A stretch of 64,000 nt of DNA from Nocardioidaceae bacterium SCSIO 66511 (GTDB lineage: Bacteria > Actinomycetota > Actinomycetes > Propionibacteriales > Nocardioidaceae). The notes beneath the pieces are model-generated. The model was given only the letters and a program-made list of their open reading frames with translations. It had not been told where the DNA came from and ran no database searches. This document shows positions 42,138 to 51,757 of this stretch, one piece after another (the first letter of the stretch is position 1; each line of letters begins with the position of its first letter). Both the position numbers and the translations under genes were made by a program. The stretch is from assembly GCA_023100825.1 (NCBI GenBank), contig CP095846.1:4030001-4094000 (forward strand). Direction: 5' to 3'.

Positions 42138-43682
42138 TCAGGCCGCCGGAACGGCATCCTCGGCGTCGGCAGCGTCGTCGCGTACGAGCGAGTCGAACTG
42201 CTCCACCATCTCGGGCCGAGGCGCCGGGCCGAGGCGATTGCCGATCCAGACGCCGGCGATGCCCGCGGCGAAACCGGGGATCATTTCGTACAGCCCGATG
42301 GTGTCGATCTCTGCATAGATGACGACGGTCGAGGCGCCGGCGACCATTCCGCACAGGGCGCCGACCCAGGTCGTGCGGCGCGAGTAGAGGGCAGCGAACA
42401 GAACCGGCCCGAGCGCGGCGGCGAACCCAGCCCACGCATAGCCCACCAGGTCCAGAACGGTCCCACCACCGAGGGCGATGAACGCGGCAATGACCGTCGC
42501 CACCACTACCGTGATGCGACTCAGCCACACCAACGACCACTCCGAGGCGTCACGGTTGATGAACCCGCGGTAGAAGTCCTCGACGAGTGTCGACGCGGCA
42601 ACAACGAGCTGGGAGTCTGCGGTGCTCATGATCGCCGAGAGGATCCCGGCCAGGAAGATTCCGGCCGTCCATGCCGGCAACTGCGTCGCAACAAGCTCCA
42701 TGTAGGCGTTCTCCGGATTGTCGAGCCCGGGACCGAAGGTGACGATGGCCAACAGACCGATCACGCCCGCGAAACCAAGGAGGGTGATCGACATGAACAA
42801 CCCGAGCCGTCCAGCGCTCTTGACCGATTTCGACGAACGCAGCCCCATGAAACGGGCGAGAATCGTCGGCTGACCGAAGTAGCCGAGACCCCACGCGAGC
42901 CCGGACACGATCGCGATGATCGCCACCGAGTTGCCGGTGACCCACTCCCCGTTCACGAGGTCCACCTCGACGAACGGCGACATCAGGTCGCCGTTCTCGT
43001 CAGCCAGTGAATCGGCGACGGAACCCACACCACCGGCCTGCGTGACAGCAACGACGCAGACGACCGCGAGACTTCCGAACATCAGCAGGCCTTGGACGAC
43101 GTCGGTGTAGCTGCTGGCGAGAAAGCCGCCAAGACACGAGTACAGCATCACGACGCCGGCCCCGACGAAGACGCCGGTCGCCGTCGAAACGTCGAACACC
43201 TGGCTGAACATCACTCCCGTTGCAACGAAGCCAGAGCCGAGATAGATGACGTAGAAGACGAGGATGACGGCAGCAGAGACGATGCGCAGCACATCGCTGT
43301 GGAAGCGGTTGGCCAAGAACGCCGGCACCGTGACCGAGTCCCCGCGCTTGCCGGTACGCCAGTCGAACCCGCGCTCGGTGAACTCACGAATCCGCCACGC
43401 AAGCAGGCGCCAACTCAGGTAGAAGCCGATCGTCAGCCCGACGATCATCCAGAGGTTGGTCATCCCACTGACGTAGAACGCGCCGGGCAAGCCTAGGAAC
43501 ACCCAAGAGCTCGAGTCCGTCGCCTTTGCGCTGATCGTCGCGACGAAGGTCCCGAGGCGTCGTCCGCCGATGGCGAAGTCGCTCATCTCGGAGTTGTTCC
43601 GATAGCACCAGAGACCCATCGCCAGCATGACCACGAAGTAGATGCCGAACGTGATGGTCGCTGCCTGAGTAGTGCCGTCCAT
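42138..43682 (-). CDS. Sodium:solute symporter, PutP-like
   Basis: This 514-residue SSS-family protein has 13 predicted helices. PutP landmarks are SDFAIGGRRLGTFVATISAKATDSSSW at residues 35-60 (helix 2, where the sodium site lies), FLGLPGAFYVSGMTNLW, and LAGILSAIMSTADSQLVVAAS near 345 with the second sodium-site Ser/Thr cluster. True proline carriers have GASDMSGW in the first motif; here it is KATDSSSW, so another substrate, perhaps the carboxylate activated by the neighbouring ligase, is likely. It leads the operon to the acyl-CoA dehydrogenase. Confidence 0.92.
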   Translation of the reverse strand: MDGTTQAATITFGIYFVVMLAMGLWCYRNNSEMSDFAIGGRRLGTFVATISAKATDSSSWVFLGLPGAFYVSGMTNLWMIVGLTIGFYLSWRLLAWRIREFTERGFDWRTGKRGDSVTVPAFLANRFHSDVLRIVSAAVILVFYVIYLGSGFVATGVMFSQVFDVSTATGVFVGAGVVMLYSCLGGFLASSYTDVVQGLLMFGSLAVVCVVAVTQAGGVGSVADSLADENGDLMSPFVEVDLVNGEWVTGNSVAIIAIVSGLAWGLGYFGQPTILARFMGLRSSKSVKSAGRLGLFMSITLLGFAGVIGLLAIVTFGPGLDNPENAYMELVATQLPAWTAGIFLAGILSAIMSTADSQLVVAASTLVEDFYRGFINRDASEWSLVWLSRITVVVATVIAAFIALGGGTVLDLVGYAWAGFAAALGPVLFAALYSRRTTWVGALCGMVAGASTVVIYAEIDTIGLYEMIPGFAAGIAGVWIGNRLGPAPRPEMVEQFDSLVRDDAADAEDAVPAA

Positions 43683-43826
43683 GTTGCAATCTCCGATCTC
43701 CAGGACATCGCGACGTCCAGCCCCGTTTCGCGATTACCCCATCGTCGTGACGGCGAACACACTCGGCTAGATGCCTTCGCAAAGACCTGCGGATGCTCGA
43801 TGTAAGCAGCGCTTAAAGGTCGGCGG

Positions 43827-44741
43827 TCAGGCCTCGGCGCCGGGGAGGCACTTCGTGACGTGCCTGATCGCCGCGAGGAACGCATCGGTCAGGGGGTTGT
43901 CGTCGACGCGCCGGACTGCAGCGACGACCTGCCGACGTGGAAGGCGATGTCGCAGCGGGAGGGAGACCGTTCCGTCCCCGGGCCGGAGTGCGATCCCGGG
44001 CATGAGCGAGACACCGAGCCCCTCGGCGACGTACCCGCGTACGGTGCCGAAGCTGTTGCTGCGGAACGCGATATTCGGTTCGAACCCGGCATTCTCGGCC
44101 AGCGTCATCAGACACCGGCTGGCCGCCGTGTCCTCGCGATTGGCGATCCACCGTTCGTCGCGCAGGTCGGCGAGGTCGATCTGGTCCTTGCCTGCCAACC
44201 GATGTCGTCGGTGGGCGATCAGGTGGATCTGGTCGACGAGTAGCTCCACCAGGGCGATATCCGGTGGCCATGACGTCGGGACATTGTCGTACCGGAATCC
44301 CAGCGCCACGTCGAGGTCGCCGGTCACGACGCGCGGAAACAGCTCATGCGGCTCACCCTCGTCGAGGGAGATCCCTACGTCACGTCGACGCACGAGAAAA
44401 CGGGCGAGAGCCTGCGCCATGATCGGGCGTCCCGCGGATTCGAAGCTACCGATGCGGATCCTGCCTGCCTGGCCGGCCGCAAGCCGTTCGACATCTGCTT
44501 CGATCTGGGTCGCAAGATCGAGGAGGCGCCGCGATCGCTCCTCCAGGTACTGCGCCGCCTCGGTCGGAATCACCCGTCGGGACTGGCGCTCGAACAGTTG
44601 GACGCCGATCGAGCGTTCCAGCCCGGACATCTGCTGCGACACCGCAGACGCGGTGTATCCGAGCTCGCGGCCCGCCGCAGAGAACGAGCCGGTACGGATC
44701 ACGGTGACGAGCGTGCGCAACGTCGTCGGGTCAGGGTTCAT
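43827..44741 (-). CDS. LysR family transcriptional regulator
   Basis: This 304-residue regulator has the N-terminal helix-turn-helix TLVTVIRTGSFSAAGRELGYTASAVSQQMSGLERSIG (residues 9-45) and a periplasmic-binding-protein-like effector domain from about 90 on. It is upstream of the symporter operon on the same strand (144-base gap) rather than divergent, so control of that operon is plausible but not shown by the usual layout. The variant HTH start MNPDPTTLRTLV is typical of actinobacterial members. Confidence 0.92.
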   Translation of the reverse strand: MNPDPTTLRTLVTVIRTGSFSAAGRELGYTASAVSQQMSGLERSIGVQLFERQSRRVIPTEAAQYLEERSRRLLDLATQIEADVERLAAGQAGRIRIGSFESAGRPIMAQALARFLVRRRDVGISLDEGEPHELFPRVVTGDLDVALGFRYDNVPTSWPPDIALVELLVDQIHLIAHRRHRLAGKDQIDLADLRDERWIANREDTAASRCLMTLAENAGFEPNIAFRSNSFGTVRGYVAEGLGVSLMPGIALRPGDGTVSLPLRHRLPRRQVVAAVRRVDDNPLTDAFLAAIRHVTKCLPGAEA

Positions 44742-44783
44742 CCCCGGAAGGATAAGCGCTCACTGTGCGTACCCGACGTAACC

Positions 44784-45737
44784 TCAGCCGCGGATGCGGG
44801 CGATCTCGTAGAGCGCGACCCCGGCGGCGACGCCGGCGTTCAGCGACTCGAGCTGGGTCGCCATCGGAATCGAGGCGAGTACGTCGCACGTCTCGCTCAC
44901 CAGCCGCGACAACCCCTTGCCCTCGCTGCCGATGACGACGACGAGCGGACCGTCGGCGAGATGCAGGTCGGTGATCGACTCCGCACCGTCGGCCGCTAGG
45001 CCGACGACCATCAGACCGGCCTCCTGGTAGGCCTTCAGCTGCCGAGTCAGGTTGACCGTACGCGCGACCGGCACCCGTGCAGCGGCGCCGGCAGAGGTCT
45101 TCCAGGCCGCCGCGGTCATGCTCGCGGCGCGACGCTCGGGGATCACCACGCCATGTGCGCCGAAGCCCGCCGCCGAGCGTACGATCGCGCCGAGATTGCG
45201 CGGGTCGGTGACGCCGTCGAGCATCACGATCAGCGGCGGCTCACCCGACTCGGCGGCGAGACCGACCAAGGCATCGGGATCGGCGTACTCGTACGCCGGC
45301 AGTTTCGCCGCGACGCCCTGATGGGTCGCACCACCCGTGAGCCGGTCGAGATCGGCCCGCGTCGTCTCCAGCAGTGACACCCCGTTGTCGGTGGCGTACT
45401 TGAAGATCTCGCGGAGTCGCTCGTCGCGTTCAGTGCCCTCGGTGACATAGATGCCGGAGATGGGCACGCCCTCGCGGACCAACTCGACGACGGCGTTGCG
45501 TCCAGCCACCCACTCGGCGCTGCCGCCCTTCGACGACCCCGATTTGCGCGGACGTGAGGACTTGCGTCGCTCGTCGGCCCGCGCCTCGCGGTAGGCCTTG
45601 TGGCCAGGACGCTCCGTCGCCTTCGGTGTCGGGCCCTTGCCCTCGAGCCCGCGCCGGCGACGCCCGCCGGATCCCGCAGTCGGGTTGCCCTTGCCGGTGC
45701 GCTTGATCGCACCCTTGCGCTTGCTGTTGCCCGCCAT
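44784..45737 (-). CDS. rlmB: 23S rRNA (guanosine-2'-O-)-methyltransferase RlmB/TrmH family
   Basis: This 317-residue SPOUT enzyme 2'-O-methylates rRNA. A basic disordered N-terminal extension of about 65 residues, common in actinobacteria, precedes the substrate-binding domain (WVAGRNAVVELVREGVPISGIYV). The SPOUT knot motifs are LDGVTDPRNLGAIVRSAAGFGAHGV near 190, VVVIGSEGKGLSRLV near 270, and IPMATQLESLNAGVAAGVALYE near the end. The ATG at 45737 is preferred because GGAGG precedes it by 8 bases. It follows cysS by 4 bases, the conserved cysS-rlmB pairing of actinobacteria. Confidence 0.94.
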   Translation of the reverse strand: MAGNSKRKGAIKRTGKGNPTAGSGGRRRRGLEGKGPTPKATERPGHKAYREARADERRKSSRPRKSGSSKGGSAEWVAGRNAVVELVREGVPISGIYVTEGTERDERLREIFKYATDNGVSLLETTRADLDRLTGGATHQGVAAKLPAYEYADPDALVGLAAESGEPPLIVMLDGVTDPRNLGAIVRSAAGFGAHGVVIPERRAASMTAAAWKTSAGAAARVPVARTVNLTRQLKAYQEAGLMVVGLAADGAESITDLHLADGPLVVVIGSEGKGLSRLVSETCDVLASIPMATQLESLNAGVAAGVALYEIARIRG

Positions 45738-45741
45738 CTCG

Positions 45742-47154
45742 TCAGCCTCCTTCGACCGACCAGCGTGGGCCGGACGGGGTGTCTTCCACAGCGATGCCGG
45801 CCTCCTTGAGCCGATCGCGCACGGCGTCGGCGGTGGCGAAGTCGCGCTCGGCGCGGGCATGCGCGCGCTGCTCGATCAACGCGTGTACGAGTGAGTCGAG
45901 CGCGGCATGCTCACCGCCGCCGCCACCGGCATCGACCCACGGCTCAGACAGCGGGTCGAGACCGAGTACGCCCAGCATCGCGCGTACCGAAGCTAGTGAA
46001 CCGCGAAGCGCGTCGGAGTCACCCTCGCCGAGGAGCTTGTGCCCGTCGCGGAGTACGCCTTGCAAGGCAGCAAGCGCGGCGGGCAGCGCGAGGTCGTCGT
46101 CCATCGCCGCGACGAAATCTGCGCACGGCGTGCCGGGCTCGACGCCACCGGTCACCTCGGTGGCACGAGTCACGAACCCCTCGATGCGCTGGTAGGTGGT
46201 CGCCGCCTCCGCGAGCGCCTCGTCGGAGTACTCGATGATCGAACGGTAGTGCGTCGCCATCAGGTAGTAGCGCAGCTCGACGGGGCGTACCCGCTTGACG
46301 ACCTCGCTGACCAGCAACGAGTTGCCGACGGACTTGCTCATCTTCTCGCCGGCCAGGTTGACCATGGCGTTGTGCATCCAGTGCCGTGCGAACGCGCGGC
46401 CGGCGGCACGTGACTGCGCCTGCTCGTTCTCGTGGTGCGGAAAGCGCAAGTCGAGCCCACCGCCGTGGATGTCGAACTCGTCGCCGAGATACTTGCCCAC
46501 CATCGCCGAGCACTCGAGGTGCCAGCCCGGGCGGCCGGGGCCCCAAGGCGCCGGCCACGCCGCGGTGTCGGGTTCCTGTCCCTTCTTGAAACCCTTCCAG
46601 AGCGCGAAGTCTCGTGGATCGCGCTTACCGCGCGGATCTGCGTCGGCAGCGGCCTCCATATCATCGATGCGCTGGTTCGACAGTTCGCCGTACGCGGGCC
46701 AGGAGCGCACGTCGAAGTACACATCGCCCGAGCCGTCGGGCGCGACGTACGCATGGCCGTTGCCGATCAGCCGCTCGACCAGCTCGATCATCTCGGGGAT
46801 GTGCCCGGTCGCGCGCGGCTCGTACGTCGGCGGCTTACAGCCGAGCACGGAGTACGCGTCGTGCAGCGCTCGCTCGTTGGCGTACGCGATGCTCCACCAG
46901 GGACGCCCCTGCTCGGTCTCCTTGAGCAGGATCTTGTCGTCGATGTCGGTGATGTTGGCGACCAGCGTCACCTCGAGGCCGTTGTGCTCGAGCCACCGCC
47001 GAAGGACGTCGAACACGACCTCCTTGCGAATGTGCCCGATATGCGGCGGACCCTGCACCGTGAGCCCACAGTGGTAGATCCCGACGTGGCCCGGTGTCAT
47101 GGGCACGAAGTCGCGGAGCTGCCTCGTGGCGGTGTCGTAGAGTCGCAGGTTCAC
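45742..47154 (-). CDS. cysS: Cysteine--tRNA ligase
   Basis: The 470-residue class I synthetase charges tRNA-Cys. The zinc/cysteine-site Cys is in [18 protein letters not shown] near 28-44, which includes the HIGH box; GWHLECSAM near 210 and [18 protein letters not shown] near 230 supply further zinc ligands. The KMSKS box is [14 protein letters not shown] near 267, and the C-terminal DALR-type helical domain ends about residue 470. Length and domain order are normal. The start is GTG at 47154. Confidence 0.96.
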   Translation of the reverse strand: MNLRLYDTATRQLRDFVPMTPGHVGIYHCGLTVQGPPHIGHIRKEVVFDVLRRWLEHNGLEVTLVANITDIDDKILLKETEQGRPWWSIAYANERALHDAYSVLGCKPPTYEPRATGHIPEMIELVERLIGNGHAYVAPDGSGDVYFDVRSWPAYGELSNQRIDDMEAAADADPRGKRDPRDFALWKGFKKGQEPDTAAWPAPWGPGRPGWHLECSAMVGKYLGDEFDIHGGGLDLRFPHHENEQAQSRAAGRAFARHWMHNAMVNLAGEKMSKSVGNSLLVSEVVKRVRPVELRYYLMATHYRSIIEYSDEALAEAATTYQRIEGFVTRATEVTGGVEPGTPCADFVAAMDDDLALPAALAALQGVLRDGHKLLGEGDSDALRGSLASVRAMLGVLGLDPLSEPWVDAGGGGGEHAALDSLVHALIEQRAHARAERDFATADAVRDRLKEAGIAVEDTPSGPRWSVEGG

Positions 47155-47183
47155 CGCGCCAGCGTATCGCCCGCGCGCGCTGC

Positions 47184-47978
47184 TCAGTCGAACAGCAGTG
47201 CGTCGAGCCCGCGGCGTACACCCGCGACCTCGCTGACCCGCCGGATCGCCAGGATCGTGCCCTCGGCGTAAAGGTCGGGAGACGTGCCCGGGTCGAACTT
47301 CATGCTGAGCCGCTCCCCGCCTGCCGCGAAGACGACCTCGGCTCCCACGACGTACGAGGGCAGCCGTACCGAGTGCACGCGCGTACCGGCGATATCGGCC
47401 CCGCGAGCCTCCGCAGGACCCTCCAGGTCTTCGATCGGTACTCCCAGCTCCGGACGGCGTACTTCGGCGAGCGTCTCTGCCAGCTCGCGGGCGGTGCCGC
47501 TCGGTACGTCCGGCTTGGTGTCGCTGGCGAAGTCGAAGATCTCCCAGCTGTCGATCTTCTCGGCAGCCAGCGACGCGGACCGGCGGAGTACCGCCGCCAA
47601 CACCGAGAAGTTCCCGGCGGCGAAGATCCCGACACCTTGCGCCCGCGCACGGTCGTCGATGACGGCGTAGTCGGCCGAGGTGAGGCCGCTCGAACCGACG
47701 ACCACGTGGACGCCTGCGTCGACAGCCGCATCGACGTTCTGCTTGACCGCCGCTGCGCTGGTGTAGTCGACGAGTACGTCGACGGACTCGGTGGCCAACG
47801 CCTCGGCGACGCTCGCGTACACCTGGCCGTCGCCATGCCCGGTGGCCGACCGGAGTGATTGCCCCGCCGCGGACCTCGACACTCCTGCCGTCAGCGCGAG
47901 GTCATCGGCCGCGTCGATGCCCGCGAGAATCGGCGGCGCCGTCCATCCGGTGACTCCGGCAAAACACACGTTCGTCAT
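47184..47978 (-). CDS. DapB-like dihydrodipicolinate reductase homologue, active-site variant
   Basis: This 264-residue protein has an N-terminal Rossmann segment ([17 protein letters not shown]) with a degenerate GxxGxxG, and [24 protein letters not shown] near 88. The region equivalent to the DapB active site reads [24 protein letters not shown] near 155-180. DapB proper has EHHHxxKxDxPSGTA; the Lys, Asp and PSGTA are kept but both His are gone. It could be a divergent lysine-pathway reductase or an imine reductase of another pathway. The ATG at 47978 has GAGGAGACC upstream. It is divergent from the C39 peptidase gene. Confidence 0.8.
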   Translation of the reverse strand: MTNVCFAGVTGWTAPPILAGIDAADDLALTAGVSRSAAGQSLRSATGHGDGQVYASVAEALATESVDVLVDYTSAAAVKQNVDAAVDAGVHVVVGSSGLTSADYAVIDDRARAQGVGIFAAGNFSVLAAVLRRSASLAAEKIDSWEIFDFASDTKPDVPSGTARELAETLAEVRRPELGVPIEDLEGPAEARGADIAGTRVHSVRLPSYVVGAEVVFAAGGERLSMKFDPGTSPDLYAEGTILAIRRVSEVAGVRRGLDALLFD

Positions 47979-48066
47979 GGTCTCCTCGATCCTGGTGATG
48001 CACACCCGAGACTGCCACGTCCACCATGACACCGTTAGTGCGATTGGTGCCGCTAAGGTCCTGTCC

Positions 48067-49182
48067 ATGACCGATCCGGGCGCCCCTGCCGCCACCGAGT
48101 CCCGGCGCGTACGTCTACACCGGCTCGCGCCCTCGTTCGAGTCCGCAGTCGAGACCTTCGAGTACGCCGACCCGTTCGGACCCGCCGGCGCTCGCGCGTA
48201 CGAAGGGCACACCTGGACCAGCGACCCGATCGACCTCGGCATCGCCGCCCGCTCGCTCGTCGCGTCATGGGAAGCGCTGACGCCCGGTCGGAGCTGGATC
48301 GAGGTGTCGGTACGCGGCCTCGAACCCGAGACTCCCTGGCTGGTCCTGGCTCGATGGGCCGAGACCGACCGCGAGATCCATCGCACGACCGTGCCCGGGC
48401 AGCGGTCCGATACGTACGCGGTCACCGACGACGAAGTCCTGATGCCCGATGGCGACGAGTGGCGAATCGCGCAGCTGCGCATCACGACCGCGCGTCCACC
48501 CGGCTCGGACGAGTCGCCGACAGTGCGGGCCGCCTCGGTGCTCGTGTCCGGCCGTCTGCCCGATCTCGTCGGCGCCGAATCGGACCCGTCCGGTGTCGCC
48601 CATGCCATCGACGTACCGCCGTACTCCCAGCAGCTGTACCGAGACCAGCACCCCGAGTTCGACGGCGGCGGCCAGAGCTGGTGCTCGCCGACGAGCATGA
48701 CGATGGTGCTCGAGCACTGGGGAGTCACGCTGCCGGAGCACCCCGCTGTCCCCTATGCCGCGGCGCATACGTACGACCACAACTACGGCGGCGCCGGGAA
48801 CTGGCCGTTCAACACGGCGTTCGCTGCGCGGTTCGGGCTCACGTCGTACGTGACCCGGCTGCGGTCGCTCGCCGAGGCCGAGTTGTTCACCCGCACGGGT
48901 ATCCCGCTCGTGCTCGGCGTCGCGTTCACCGCCGACCAGCTCGACGGCGCCGGCTACGACACGAAGGGTCACCTACTGGTGCTCGTCGGGTTCGACGAGC
49001 ACGGTGATCCGATCGTGAACGACCCCGCATCGCATCGGGTACGCAGCGACGACGCCGTACGCACGACGTACCGCCGCGACCAGTTCCTTGCCGCCTGGCA
49101 GGCGCGGGCCTCCGGCATCGCGTACGTAGTGCACCCGCCGGATTTTGCTCTGCCACCGAGTCGAGCAGAGGCGAACTGGTGA
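48067..49182 (+). CDS. C39-like cysteine peptidase family protein
   Basis: This 371-residue protein has an N-terminal beta-sandwich-like region (residues 1-170, rich in Trp and Thr strands) and a C-terminal peptidase_C39_2 domain. The catalytic Cys is in GGGQSWCSPTSMTMVLEHWG near 205, His in DTKGHLLVLVGFDEHGDPIV near 305, and Asp/Asn in VNDPAS. No signal peptide is evident, so it may act in the cytoplasm or be exported otherwise. It overlaps the next small gene by 4 bases. ATG at 48067 gives the natural start. Confidence 0.87.
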   Translation: MTDPGAPAATESRRVRLHRLAPSFESAVETFEYADPFGPAGARAYEGHTWTSDPIDLGIAARSLVASWEALTPGRSWIEVSVRGLEPETPWLVLARWAETDREIHRTTVPGQRSDTYAVTDDEVLMPDGDEWRIAQLRITTARPPGSDESPTVRAASVLVSGRLPDLVGAESDPSGVAHAIDVPPYSQQLYRDQHPEFDGGGQSWCSPTSMTMVLEHWGVTLPEHPAVPYAAAHTYDHNYGGAGNWPFNTAFAARFGLTSYVTRLRSLAEAELFTRTGIPLVLGVAFTADQLDGAGYDTKGHLLVLVGFDEHGDPIVNDPASHRVRSDDAVRTTYRRDQFLAAWQARASGIAYVVHPPDFALPPSRAEANW

Positions 49183-49397
49183 GCGCGGACGAACTGGAGC
49201 GCGAGCTCGACCTCGACGACCGCGCACAGCTGCTCATCGACAGTCTGACCGACGACGAGGCCACGCACCTGGCAGCGACCGTTGCCAAGGCACGCGCCGA
49301 GTACGCTGGCGCGCTGGACGCGTTCGCCGAGGGCGTGGTGGGTGCACTCCCCGGCCCCGTACGCGCACGCGCCGCTCGGATCCTGGCTCGGGGTTAG
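49179..49397 (+). CDS. Small acidic helical protein
   Basis: This 72-residue protein, starting at GTG within the preceding stop (GTGA), is almost entirely predicted helix: MSADELERELDLDDRAQLL, then TDDEATHLAATVAKARAEYAGAL, ending in GPVRARAARILARG. I recognise no family. Tight coupling to the C39 peptidase gene before it and a 2-base gap to the gene after it suggest a common complex, for example a peptidase partner or substrate carrier. Confidence 0.65.
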   Translation: MSADELERELDLDDRAQLLIDSLTDDEATHLAATVAKARAEYAGALDAFAEGVVGALPGPVRARAARILARG

Positions 49398-49399
49398 AC

Positions 49400-50131
49400 G
49401 TGCCCGACGTACCAGTCACCACGAGCTGCGAGATCGCCCGCACCGCCCGGCTGCTGCGCGTCGACCCGGATGAGCTCGCGTACCTGTCGCGGTTCGATGC
49501 GGGCGAGATCCGGGCCGTACGTCTGGCCGCCCATGCGCGGATCCGCGCCGACAACGCCCATCGGTTCAAGCGACTCGCCACGCTCAGTGGGCTCCTCCCG
49601 CGCAAGCTCGTTGCCTCGCTCGCCCAGCGTTCGATGTCACCACGGCTTGCGGCGGGTGTCGTGGAGGCACTTCCCGCAGACCATGCCGTCGACGTTGCCG
49701 GCCGAATGGCACCCGCTTACCTTGCCAAGACCTGCGCGTACCTCCCCGCCGAGATCGCGACCCCGATCGTCGCGCAGCTCTCCGAAGACACGCTCCTCGC
49801 CGTCTGCGACGTACTGGTCGAGCAGTCTGCTCACCCGGCCATGGCAGAGATGATCGAGTCGCTCTCCGATGAGCAGCTGCTGTCGTTCATGGAACACATC
49901 GACGACCCGGGCGTACTCCTCGACATCAGCGCCGTCGTGACGGCCGATGGTCAGCTCGAGCGCGTCGCGTCCCTCGTACCCGACGATCTGCTGTCAAGGA
50001 TCGTGCGGCATGCCGTCGACAGCGTCACGCAATGGGAGCTGGCGCTCGGTCTGCTCGCGCTCCTCCCGCCGGCGGATCGCAAGCGCCTACTCGCGGTCGT
50101 CGCGGCGTCGAATGAGCCGCCCGAAGCCTGA
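49400..50131 (+). CDS. Hypothetical helical-repeat protein
   Basis: This 243-residue soluble protein is built from repeated helical pairs: RSMSPRLAAGVVEALPADHAVDVAGRMAP, then ICAYLPAEIATPIVAQLSEDTL-type (TCAYLPAEIATPIV), VCDVLVEQSAHPAMAEMIESL, and MEHIDDPGVLLDISAVV. The pattern resembles the superhelical N domain of MgtE or FliG-like proteins (short helices ending LP or MP), but no channel domain is attached. It starts with GTG two bases after the small gene. Function unknown; a scaffold role in this three-gene cluster is possible. Confidence 0.65.
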   Translation: MPDVPVTTSCEIARTARLLRVDPDELAYLSRFDAGEIRAVRLAAHARIRADNAHRFKRLATLSGLLPRKLVASLAQRSMSPRLAAGVVEALPADHAVDVAGRMAPAYLAKTCAYLPAEIATPIVAQLSEDTLLAVCDVLVEQSAHPAMAEMIESLSDEQLLSFMEHIDDPGVLLDISAVVTADGQLERVASLVPDDLLSRIVRHAVDSVTQWELALGLLALLPPADRKRLLAVVAASNEPPEA

Positions 50132-50137
50132 CCACCA

Positions 50138-50206
50138 CCCCGCTGGGCCGCACGTTTCTGCCCCGATTTTCGTGGGTTTGGGGCTGAAACGTGCGGCTCA
50201 GCGGGG
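50138..50206. repeat. Long inverted repeat between convergent genes, copy 2 of a repeated family
   Basis: Arms of 27 bases (50138-50164, 50180-50206) pair with two mismatches around a 15-base loop. CTGAAACGTGCGGCTCAG in the right arm (50184-50201) is identical to the copy at 15781-15798, and the loop lengths match. The right arm ends exactly before the stop of the convergent molybdo-oxidoreductase gene. Confidence 0.75.
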
Positions 50207-51712
50207 CTAGGTGACCGAGACCGTCACCGTGTGGTGGCCGGTCGCGCCGTCCGGCACGGTTCCCTGCGTACGCGAGGTCTGTACGTCTCCGTCGCGATCT
50301 GTGGCGCGTACCTCGAGGGTGTGCTCGCCCGGCTCGGCCTCCCATTCGTACTTCCACTGCACCCAGGTGTCGATGTTGGGTACGCGGGCCAGTTCGGCCA
50401 CCCGCCATTCGCCGTCGTCGATGCGTACGTCGACCGCTTCGATTCCGCGATGCTGTGCCCAAGCGACACCACCGATGGCAACCGCTCCGCCGGACAACGC
50501 ATCGCCCTCGTGTGGGGTGTCGATACGCGACTGCGTCTTGACCGGGCCCTCGGGAGACCAGCCCCGCTGGGTCCAGTACGCCTCGAAGTCGTCGAACCTC
50601 GTGACGTTCCAGTCAACAACCCACTTCGTCGCCGACACGTACCCGTAGAGACCAGGAACCACCATGCGTACGGGGAATCCGTGCTCGACGGGCAGCGGTT
50701 CACCGTCCATCGTCACGGCCAGCATCGCGTGCCGCCCGTCGGTGAGCGCTGAGATGGGCGTACCGCAGTTCCAGCCGTCATCGGACGTCGACAGCAGCGC
50801 ATCGGCGTCCGGGTGTACGCCGACCTCGTCGAGGATCGTCTTGATCGGTACGCCGCCCCAGATCGTGTTGCTGATCAGATCGCCACCCACCTCGTTCGAG
50901 ACGCAGCACAGGGTGATCCACGACTCCTGCAGCCCGCGCTCGATCAGGTCGTCGTACGTCAGCGTCAGCTCGTGGTCGACCATGCCGTGGATGCGCAGCT
51001 GCCAGTCATCCGGCTTGATCAACGGCGGCGCCAGGGTGGTGTCGATCCGGTAGAAGTCCGACGGCGAGGTGCTCCACGGCGCGATGTCGTCGACCCCGGC
51101 CCCGACCCCAGCCGGCGTCGACGCCCCGGTGACCGGCAGCCGGAGCTTGCTACGCGCGTCCTCGACCGCGGTGAACGCAGCCCCCATCCAGCGGCCGATC
51201 CCGCCGACCACCACGGTGCCCACTGCGAGAATGCCGACGTCACGCAGGAACGTACGCCGGCCGACGTTCTCGTACCGGGTGCTCCCGAGCAGCGTCACCG
51301 CGATCACGATCGTCACCACCGCGCCGATCACCACGATCGCCAGTGAGCCGACTGCACTGCCCGACTCGCTGTGCACCACGGCCGCTAGCGGTACGACCGC
51401 GAGCACTGCGTACGCGGCGACCCCGGCGCCAGGGCTGTGCATCATCAGAATCCCGGATGCCCCGCCGAGTACGATCATCCCGATCACGACGCCGAGCACG
51501 AGCAGCGGTTTGTCGAGGGTACCGACGGCGTCTATCGCGCGTTCCGCGACAGCACCAGGGGTCAACTCGATCACGCTCTCGCCGACGGCGAGCACCGGCG
51601 ACAGTCTGGCCCGGGTCACTCCCGTGAGGAGTTCGGCAACTGCCGCACCCGCCAGCGTCGCCAGCGCGCCGATGACGAAGGCGCGAATCAGTAGCGGACG
51701 ATCGGTCGTCAT
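50207..51712 (-). CDS. Membrane-anchored molybdopterin-dependent oxidoreductase (sulfite-oxidase/YedY-like)
   Basis: This 501-residue protein has an N-terminal membrane part of about 4-5 helices (residues 1-165, for example [22 protein letters not shown] and [21 protein letters not shown]), then a twin-arginine-like [21 protein letters not shown] near 150. The periplasmic sulfite-oxidase-like domain has the Mo-ligating Cys in [14 protein letters not shown] near 275, GWNCGTPIS, and [12 protein letters not shown] near 355. A C-terminal dimerisation domain follows. Substrate unknown. A convergent gene pair and a long inverted repeat mark its 3' end. Confidence 0.9.
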   Translation of the reverse strand: MTTDRPLLIRAFVIGALATLAGAAVAELLTGVTRARLSPVLAVGESVIELTPGAVAERAIDAVGTLDKPLLVLGVVIGMIVLGGASGILMMHSPGAGVAAYAVLAVVPLAAVVHSESGSAVGSLAIVVIGAVVTIVIAVTLLGSTRYENVGRRTFLRDVGILAVGTVVVGGIGRWMGAAFTAVEDARSKLRLPVTGASTPAGVGAGVDDIAPWSTSPSDFYRIDTTLAPPLIKPDDWQLRIHGMVDHELTLTYDDLIERGLQESWITLCCVSNEVGGDLISNTIWGGVPIKTILDEVGVHPDADALLSTSDDGWNCGTPISALTDGRHAMLAVTMDGEPLPVEHGFPVRMVVPGLYGYVSATKWVVDWNVTRFDDFEAYWTQRGWSPEGPVKTQSRIDTPHEGDALSGGAVAIGGVAWAQHRGIEAVDVRIDDGEWRVAELARVPNIDTWVQWKYEWEAEPGEHTLEVRATDRDGDVQTSRTQGTVPDGATGHHTVTVSVT

Positions 51713-51757
51713 GACTCCATCATGTGCCGGTTGCCGTACGTACGGCATGATCAACCG

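Noticed and set aside
47979-48728. Upstream extension of the DapB-like gene
   Set aside because: It is antisense to the C39 peptidase gene; the ATG at 47978 has its own ribosome site.
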